This document shows positions 58,340 through 64,000 of a DNA stretch of 64,000 nucleotides, piece after piece; position 1 is the stretch's first letter; every line of letters starts with the position of its first letter. The stretch comes from JBFWUW01 sp050247075 (GTDB lineage: Bacteria; Planctomycetota; Planctomycetia; Pirellulales; JBFWUW01). Made by a program: the position numbers and the translations under genes. Where the stretch lies: positions 1-64,000 of the forward strand of contig JBFWUW010000012.1 of assembly GCA_050247075.1 (NCBI GenBank), written 5' to 3'. The notes beneath the pieces were generated by a model. The model searched no databases. It worked only from the letters and a program-made list of their open reading frames with translations, and was not told where the DNA came from.

Positions 58340-59593
58340 TCAACTGGCAAAATCGTGCCCGCGCGGGGCGGCCACCAGCAATACCGCCAAACCGATCGCC
58401 ATCATTCCGGCACCAACGCCCAGCGGCAACCGCGGGCTCCATTGATACAACATCGGGCCGGCCAAGGGGCCTAGGATGCGGGCCAGCGAATTGAAGCTTT
58501 GCAGCACGCCCAACACTGCGCCCTGCCGGGCAGGGTCGCTGCGGCGAGAGACCAAGGCATTGATCGATGGCGTAAAACACGAAAAGCCGGCCACGGTGAT
58601 CGACAATCCGATTAGCAGTAGCGGCAAGGAACTATTGGCCGTGGTGGCCGCCAGCAGGGCCAGACCCAAGATTAGGATGCTGGCACCCGCCGCCGCCAAG
58701 GCCACATCGCTGACCTTGCCCGACAAACGGCGGACGATTCCCCCTTGTACCAGGCAAAGCGTCAGCCCGATAAAGGCGAACACGTACAGGACTTCTTTCA
58801 ACTTGAAATGAAACGCGCCATGTTCGTCTTTGAGCAACAACGACAATGTTGATTCGAAGCCGGCGAAGGCAAAGATGCAGACAAAGGCGGCCAGCAGCAA
58901 CAATCCCACCGAGGGAATGGCCAAGGCATCGCGCAACGAATCAAAATTGATCCAACCGCGCGGCTCTGGCCGGCGGTCGGGGTTCAGCGATTCCTTCAAT
59001 TTGAAGATGGCGATCAGCAACGCCACCGCCGAGACCGCCGCCGCGGCATAGCCGGGACCAGGCCCCAGTTTAGTCTCGCTGTCGTCCCCCAACGCCAAGG
59101 CCCCAAACAGCGGCCCAAAGGTAAAGCCAATGCCGAACGCCGCACCGATCAGGGCCATGCCCTTGGTGCGGCCTTCCAGCGTGGTAATGTCGGCGATGTA
59201 AGCCTGGGCCGTGGAGATCGTGGCACCGGCGATGCCCGCCCCAATCCGCGCCACGAACAGCAGCGTCAAACTCTCCAGCACCGTCGCCACGCCAAACATC
59301 GCATAGAACAGGACCGACCCGGCCAGTCCGACGATCAGCACGGGCCGCCTGCCAATCCGATCGGACAACCGCCCCCACAGCGGCGCGATCAAGAACTGCA
59401 TGGCGGAAAAGCTGCTCATCAACAGCCCTACCAACAAGCCGACTTGCCAATCCTTTTCTCCATAACCCAAAGCCTGGGCGAATTGCTTGCCGTAGATCGG
59501 CAGCAGCGGCAAAACCATGCCGAAACCCAACAAGTCAATAAAGACCGTCAGAAAAATAACCAGCAACGACGCTTTGTGAGGCTTGGTAGACAT
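58340..59593 (-). CDS. MFS transporter (TetA-like DHA1 family)
   Basis: A 417-residue protein from ATG 59593 (MSTKPHKASLLVIFLTVFIDLLGFG); upstream extension to 59827 is discarded. It has twelve predicted helices and MFS motif A GRLSDRIGRRPVL in the loop after helix 2, with RIGAGIAGATISTAQAYIADI (motif C-like) and PSINALVSRRSDPARQGAVLG. Drug/H+ antiporters of the tetracycline-resistance branch look like this, but no substrate can be predicted. A GNAT gene follows directly. Confidence 0.9.
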   Translation of the reverse strand: MSTKPHKASLLVIFLTVFIDLLGFGMVLPLLPIYGKQFAQALGYGEKDWQVGLLVGLLMSSFSAMQFLIAPLWGRLSDRIGRRPVLIVGLAGSVLFYAMFGVATVLESLTLLFVARIGAGIAGATISTAQAYIADITTLEGRTKGMALIGAAFGIGFTFGPLFGALALGDDSETKLGPGPGYAAAAVSAVALLIAIFKLKESLNPDRRPEPRGWINFDSLRDALAIPSVGLLLLAAFVCIFAFAGFESTLSLLLKDEHGAFHFKLKEVLYVFAFIGLTLCLVQGGIVRRLSGKVSDVALAAAGASILILGLALLAATTANSSLPLLLIGLSITVAGFSCFTPSINALVSRRSDPARQGAVLGVLQSFNSLARILGPLAGPMLYQWSPRLPLGVGAGMMAIGLAVLLVAAPRGHDFAS

Positions 59594-59894
59594 GGGCCGC
59601 AATGTCACGTTTTTGCGGGAAATGTCAAGGTGGGGGATCAGGCCGGCGGCTTTCGGCCAATGGCTTTCAGCCTTCGACCACCACAACCAACCCGTGGGGG
59701 GCTTTCGCTTCGGTGATGATCCGGCCGATGACGGCTGACTGGTCTCCCTTGGCAGAAGAGAACCGTTCCGCGGTTGTGGATCACGCCCCGTCTGGTTGAA
59801 TCGCGAGGCTGGCCCGGCCATACTCAAGGTGCCCTGTTGGCGGGGGGTGTTCTCTATCGCCTGGCCGATCTACTTGCCTCGTTGAATTGTTGCC

Positions 59895-62456
59895 ATGCCC
59901 AAGATAAATGCGGTTGGAATCGACCTGGGGACCACCTACTCCGCCATGGCGTGGGTGAATGAGGCCAATCACAGCACGCTGATTCCCAATGATCAGGGCG
60001 ATCTGCTGACGCCAAGCGTGGTCCTGTTCGAGGACAAGTCGATCGTCGTGGGCAAAGAGGCCAAGAAAGTGGCCGTGCTGCATCCCGACCGCGTGGCCTC
60101 CTGCGTCAAGCGCGACATGGGCAAACCGGCCTACAGCCGGCCGATCCGCGGCAAATATATTCCGCCAGAAGTTATTCAATCGTACATCTTGAAGAAGCTC
60201 AAGGATGACATCGCCCGCACGGCCGGGCAAGACTTTCGGGCAATCATAACGGTGCCGGCCTATTTTGACGAAAACCGCCGCAAGGCCACGTATCAGGCGG
60301 GGGAAATGGCCGGCCTGAAGGTGCTGGATATCGTCAACGAGCCGACCGCCGCCGCTCTGGCATATGGGGAGGACTTGGGTTACCTCACCCGCTTTGGCGC
60401 GCCCAAGCAGCGGATGAATGTGATCGTGTACGACTTGGGGGGCGGTACGTTCGATGTGACGCTGATCGACATGCAAGCCGGCGACTTGCGCACGCTATGT
60501 ACCGACGGCGACGTGCAACTGGGGGGCTTCGACTGGGACATGCGGCTGGTCGATTTCATTGCCGAGTACTACGTCAAGCAGCACCAGGCCGATCCGCGGC
60601 AATCGCCCGAGGGGATGCAGCGGATGCTGTTGCTGGCGGAAGAGGCCAAGCATACGCTGTCGGCCCGCGGCCGGACGTCGGTCCATCTTGTTCACGATGG
60701 CAAATCGGCCGATATCCCGATTACGCGCGAGCAGTTTGAGGAACGCACGGCCGATCTGTTGGAGCGGACCCGCTACACCACGCGGCAACTGCTGGCTACG
60801 GCCGGATTGGAATGGAAGGATATCAGCAAAATCTTGCTGACGGGCGGCTCTACCCGCATGCCGATGGTGGTCAACATGTTGCGGACGTTGTCGGGCAAAG
60901 AGCCTGACATGTCGGTCAACCCGGACGAGGCCGTGGCCCGCGGCGCGGCGGTATACGCCAACTACCTGCTGGCCAGCAAGGGGGAGACGGGGCACGCGCC
61001 GACTTTCGACGTGACCAACGTCAACGCGCACAGCTTGGGAATTGAGGGGATTGACCCGCGCACGATGCGGAAGCGCAACAAGGTGCTTATCAAGCGGAAC
61101 TCGCCGCTGCCATCGAAGAAGGTGGAAGAGTTCATCACCAAGGAAGTCAACCAGGGGACGGTGGTCGTGCAAGTGCTAGAGGGCGAAAGCCTGGACCCAA
61201 GCGAATGCACGGCGGTGGGGAGGACGGTGATCCGAGACCTTCCGCCGAACTTGCCACAAGGTTGGCCGGTGGAAGTGACCTACGAATACGGCATTAACGG
61301 CCGTCTGAACGTGAAGGCCAAGGTCCGCGGCACCGACCGCGAAGTCAAGCTGGAATTGGAACGCGACGACAGCATGAACGCCGACCGCGTCAGCCGTTGG
61401 AAGCGGCATGTGGCCGCGGCGGCCGGGTTGGACGCCTTCGATATGGCGATTCAGGAGGAACTGAATTCTCTCAAGGGGAATATGCCGGCTGGCCAGGCAG
61501 GCGCGGCAGCAACCGTTTCGATGGTTCGGCCCAATGTGCCCCCGGCGATGCAGCCGGCGCAGGCCACGCCGGGCAGCCCCTGGGCTGGCGGAGCCAAGCC
61601 ACCGGGTGCGGCGATTCCACCTGGCGCCGTGCCGCCGCCAACCCCGCCGCCTGGAACAGCCAAGCCAGCGATGCCGCCCGGCGCAATTCCGCCTGCATCG
61701 GCCGCTCGTCCCGCTGCGCCGCAAAACCCGGCCCCAACTCCACCCGCCGCGCGCCCGGCTAGCGCGGCGGCCGCGGCGGCCAAGATTATGTCGCCCCAAG
61801 GCCCGCCCGGCATGGGTGCCAATGCGGCGGGGGAATCGCAAAAATTCTACACTAAGCCCGCGTTCGCTTATGGCATGTTGGCCTTGGTGACGCTGGCGAT
61901 CATCTACTTTCTGGTGACGTTGAAGTATCCCAATGCCAGCATCATGGCAATGTTCAGCAAGAGTCCCACCGCCGCGGTTGTGGTGGGAATTGAGCAATCG
62001 GCCTTGTATCCCGACCCGGAACTCTCGGGCACCCCGACCGCCGTAACGGCGGGCACGCCATTCATGCTGGCTGATCTGCGGGCCAACGTCGCCCGCGTGA
62101 CCTTGCCCGACGGCACCGGCGGGGGCTGGGTGCGGCGCTGCCATCTGTGCAAGCCAGAAGAGTACGAACGGCGAAAGTCGCTGGGGCAAGTACCCAAGAC
62201 GGTATTCTGCATTCGCGCGGCGGGAAGCGGGCAGATTGTGTACGACGGCGAACCGGTCCTCAAGACAGGCCATGTGGTGTTGGCGGCCGGCCAGGCCTTG
62301 TGGCTAGACCCCACCATGAACGGCCTGCCCTACGAGACAGAAACCGACAAGGTCCAGGGCGACCCGAATGTGCTGTTAATGAGCGACGCCGATGGTGCCG
62401 TGTTCAAGCTCGATTCGTCATTGCCGTTATTGGAGACGGGTAGCCCTGGTATCTAG
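59895..62456 (+). CDS. membrane-anchored Hsp70 (DnaK-like) with extra C-terminal domain
   Basis: An 853-residue protein from ATG 59895. An Hsp70 nucleotide-binding domain (1-385) shows GIDLGTTYSAMAW, IVNEPTAAALAYGED, VYDLGGGTFDVTLID and LTGGSTRMPMVVNML. The peptide-binding domain (about 390-530) is present (VNAHSLGIEGIDPRTM, SLDPSECTAVGRTVI, VKAKVRG). It is followed by a Pro/Ala/Gly-rich linker of about 120 residues, a transmembrane helix at about 655 (FAYGMLALVTLAIIYFLVTL) and about 170 residues beyond it. Canonical DnaK lacks the linker, helix and C-terminal domain, and no dnaJ or grpE is nearby. The C-terminal domain is probably extracytoplasmic; its family is unrecognised. Confidence 0.88.
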   Translation: MPKINAVGIDLGTTYSAMAWVNEANHSTLIPNDQGDLLTPSVVLFEDKSIVVGKEAKKVAVLHPDRVASCVKRDMGKPAYSRPIRGKYIPPEVIQSYILKKLKDDIARTAGQDFRAIITVPAYFDENRRKATYQAGEMAGLKVLDIVNEPTAAALAYGEDLGYLTRFGAPKQRMNVIVYDLGGGTFDVTLIDMQAGDLRTLCTDGDVQLGGFDWDMRLVDFIAEYYVKQHQADPRQSPEGMQRMLLLAEEAKHTLSARGRTSVHLVHDGKSADIPITREQFEERTADLLERTRYTTRQLLATAGLEWKDISKILLTGGSTRMPMVVNMLRTLSGKEPDMSVNPDEAVARGAAVYANYLLASKGETGHAPTFDVTNVNAHSLGIEGIDPRTMRKRNKVLIKRNSPLPSKKVEEFITKEVNQGTVVVQVLEGESLDPSECTAVGRTVIRDLPPNLPQGWPVEVTYEYGINGRLNVKAKVRGTDREVKLELERDDSMNADRVSRWKRHVAAAAGLDAFDMAIQEELNSLKGNMPAGQAGAAATVSMVRPNVPPAMQPAQATPGSPWAGGAKPPGAAIPPGAVPPPTPPPGTAKPAMPPGAIPPASAARPAAPQNPAPTPPAARPASAAAAAAKIMSPQGPPGMGANAAGESQKFYTKPAFAYGMLALVTLAIIYFLVTLKYPNASIMAMFSKSPTAAVVVGIEQSALYPDPELSGTPTAVTAGTPFMLADLRANVARVTLPDGTGGGWVRRCHLCKPEEYERRKSLGQVPKTVFCIRAAGSGQIVYDGEPVLKTGHVVLAAGQALWLDPTMNGLPYETETDKVQGDPNVLLMSDADGAVFKLDSSLPLLETGSPGI

Positions 62457-62462
62457 GATAGC

Positions 62463-63011
62463 CTAGATGGTATCGCCGGCGATGATCGACAGTTCGGCTG
62501 AGAAAATGCGTAAGGCCTCGGCATCGAACAACACGATCCGCACCAGCGGCGGCTCGCCGTGCTTTTCCAGAAAACGGACGATGGTTACCAAGGCCACGCG
62601 GGCCGCGGAATCGAGCGGGTAACCGTACACGCCGGTGCTGATGGCCGGAAACGCAACACTCTGGCAGCCATGTTCCAAGGCCAGTTCCAGCGACGCACGG
62701 TAGGCACCCGCCAGCAATTGGGCTTCGCCCCGTTGTCCCCCTTGCCAGACAGGCCCCACGGCATGCGCCACATAACGGGCCGGCAACCGGCCCGCGCCGG
62801 ACATCACCGCCGCACCCGTGGGACAGCCAGCAGGGTAGCGGAGGTCGGTCTCTTGCATGATTTTGGGACCGCCGCGGCGATGGATGGCCCCGTCCACTCC
62901 ACCGCCGCCCGCCAGATCGGCATTGGCCGCGTTGACAATCACATCGACCTGCTGCATGGCCACATCGCCTTGCAGGAGTTCCAACGCGCAGCCGTTGATA
63001 GTGGTTTTCAT
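62463..63011 (-). CDS. macrodomain protein (ADP-ribose / O-acetyl-ADP-ribose hydrolase-like)
   Basis: A 182-residue protein from ATG 63011 (MKTTINGCALELLQGD). Upstream extension into 63335 is a shadow of the neighbouring gene. Macrodomain motifs are ELLQGDVAMQQVDVIVNAANADLAGGGGVDGAIHRRGG (the Asn/Gly ADP-ribose loop), AVMSGAGRLPARYVAHAVGP and AISTGVYGYPLDSAA. This is the MacroD/YmdB type, which removes ADP-ribose or deacetylates O-acetyl-ADP-ribose. It is convergent with the Hsp70 gene, 6 bases apart, so the two genes end together. Confidence 0.92.
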   Translation of the reverse strand: MKTTINGCALELLQGDVAMQQVDVIVNAANADLAGGGGVDGAIHRRGGPKIMQETDLRYPAGCPTGAAVMSGAGRLPARYVAHAVGPVWQGGQRGEAQLLAGAYRASLELALEHGCQSVAFPAISTGVYGYPLDSAARVALVTIVRFLEKHGEPPLVRIVLFDAEALRIFSAELSIIAGDTI

Positions 63012-63141
63012 GGAAAATACGCGGAAAGCCAGCTCGATCCTCGGCGGAAAAATGTGTGCCAATCGGCATTTTCCCCATGCTACACTTGCTGGGGGAGTTT
63101 GCAGCACTTGTTTTGCCAATTCGTGGCCGTGGAGCCAGATC

Positions 63142-64000
63142 GTGACGCGAACTGTTATATGGGCCTGCTTGCTGTGCGGCTGCGCGGCGAATGCCTGGGC
63201 CAAGGATTTGTACGTCAACAACGTCACCGGCGATGATACGTTTCTGGGCGCGCAGCCCGACTTTGCCGACGGCGGCGGACCTGTGCGGACAATCGCCAAG
63301 GCGCTGCGCCTGGCCGACTCGGGCGACCGCATCATCCTGGCCGATGCCGGCCAGCCCTACCGAGAGTCGATCACGCTCATCAGCAGCCACCACAGCGGCG
63401 GTGCGGTCAACCGCTTCACCATCATTGGCAATGGGGCCATCTTGGATGGTTCAACGCCCGTGCCGCCCCATTGCTGGCAGCATGTGTCGGGCGATGTTTT
63501 TCGCTTTCGACCGCAGCGCTCGGCATTTCAACAGTTGTTCATCGACGACCGTCCGCTGGTGCGGCGTCCGGTGGAAGGAGACCGTTCGCCCGTCAGCTTT
63601 TTGCAGCCGCGTGAATGGGCCTTGTACGAAGGCCAAATCTATCTGCGGGTAGAACCGGGCGTGTCGGTCTATCAATACAACTTGTCGAGCACGGGCGAGG
63701 CCGTGGGAATTACCTTGTATCGCTGCCGCGAGATTGAAATCGCCGACCTGACCGTGCAAGGCTTTCAGCTCGATGGCATCAACGCCTTTGACGGCGTGGA
63801 CGATTGCGTGCTGACCAATGTCACCTGCCGCGGCAATGGCCGTAGCGGGTTGACCGTGGCCGGTAATTGCCACCTGCTGCTGGATGGCTGCACGCTGGGT
63901 GACAACGGATTCTGCCAGTTGCTGACCGCAGGTTCGTCGATCACCAATCTGCAAAATTCCCAACTGCTGCCCAATACCGCCCCGGCGGTTATCAACCGGG
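63142..64000 (+). CDS. right-handed parallel beta-helix protein (5' part)
   Basis: The gene continues beyond the right edge; 286 codons are visible. GTG 63142 has GGAG 7 bases upstream and opens a signal peptide (VTRTVIWACLLCGCAANAWA, cleaved before KDLYV). The mature protein starts KDLYVNNVTGDDTFLGAQPD, GGPVRTIAKALRLADSGDRI, a typical opening of planctomycete secreted beta-helix proteins. It continues with short repetitive strands (VTCRGNGRSGLTVAGNC, LLLDGCTLGDNGFCQLL). Such folds often are polysaccharide lyases or surface adhesins. No catalytic residue is visible in this part. Confidence 0.8.
   Translation, partial: MTRTVIWACLLCGCAANAWAKDLYVNNVTGDDTFLGAQPDFADGGGPVRTIAKALRLADSGDRIILADAGQPYRESITLISSHHSGGAVNRFTIIGNGAILDGSTPVPPHCWQHVSGDVFRFRPQRSAFQQLFIDDRPLVRRPVEGDRSPVSFLQPREWALYEGQIYLRVEPGVSVYQYNLSSTGEAVGITLYRCREIEIADLTVQGFQLDGINAFDGVDDCVLTNVTCRGNGRSGLTVAGNCHLLLDGCTLGDNGFCQLLTAGSSITNLQNSQLLPNTAPAVINR

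Noticed and set aside
61176..62273. 365-codon minus-strand frame opposite the Hsp70 C-terminus
   Set aside because: It mirrors the proline-rich linker; Arg/Gly-rich composition is typical of antisense frames here.
1..64000. CRISPR array, rRNA operon, prophage or integrase
   Set aside because: No regularly spaced direct repeats, no 16S/23S/5S signatures and no phage structural or integrase gene are visible in the window.

Overview
This GC-rich window reads as chromosomal DNA of a planctomycete (Planctomycetota, probably Pirellulales or a relative). The evidence is lineage-typical gene families rather than a marker gene. These include a DUF1549/DUF1553 cytochrome-type protein, a DUF1501 protein and a PPC-domain protein in one operon, a DUF1598-like secreted protein, an ECF-type sigma factor translated just ahead of a Ser/Thr kinase, a surface repeat protein with a short N-terminal LE.R motif, a DUF4129/DUF4350 membrane operon, and metacaspase-like proteins. 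There is no rRNA, CRISPR array, prophage or intact insertion sequence. Two tRNA genes (Thr-CGT, Gly-CCC) are present.

Layout. 1-6.4 kb: the start of a hotdog thioesterase running off the left edge, tRNA-Thr, a DUF1598-like protein, an OmpA-type lipoprotein, an esterase, a class V aminotransferase and a SRPBCC protein. 6.5-12.5 kb (minus strand): a translationally coupled Na+ symporter / phytanoyl-CoA-type dioxygenase / amidohydrolase operon, then a TIM-barrel sugar isomerase and a cupin protein. 13-24 kb (minus): a cluster of GAF-HlyD, HlyD and M50-peptidase/HlyD membrane proteins, then an ECF sigma factor, a kinase with TPRs, and a secreted tandem Ig-like repeat protein. 24.3-28.4 kb: a beheaded sigma-factor remnant, then a very large kinase / beta-propeller / formylglycine-enzyme-fold fusion with one frameshift, followed by a hairpin and a broken Avd-like gene. 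This arrangement resembles a diversity-generating retroelement (DGR) target locus that has lost its reverse transcriptase. 28.6-34.7 kb: PPC / DUF1501 / DUF1549-DUF1553 operon. 35-38.4 kb: a DUF4239-like membrane protein, a truncated PPK2 remnant, a YHS-like protein and a zinc metallopeptidase. 38.8-43.6 kb: a five-gene overlapping membrane operon (RDD, SpoIIM, membrane protein, DUF4129, DUF4350). 43.6-53.2 kb: YceH/DUF480 and two caspase-fold proteins on either side of an outer-membrane barrel protein, with several intergenic repeats. 53.4-64 kb: fructose-1,6-bisphosphatase overlapping a shortened cyanophycin-synthetase-like gene, a Cys/Met PLP enzyme, GNAT and MFS genes, a membrane-anchored Hsp70 fusion, a macrodomain protein and the start of a beta-helix protein running off the right edge.

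Themes. Signalling and surface biology dominate: two Ser/Thr kinases, one intact and one truncated sigma factor, two caspase-like peptidases, a membrane-bound Hsp70, a possible export module and several secreted repeat or barrel proteins. The most unusual element is the orphan DGR-like locus at 24.8-28.4 kb. The second is the sigma/kinase/HlyD/M50/repeat-protein cluster. A family of short hairpin repeats placed at stop codons (43.6, 47.3, 53.2 and 57.8 kb) shows compensatory stem changes and looks like a REP-type element.
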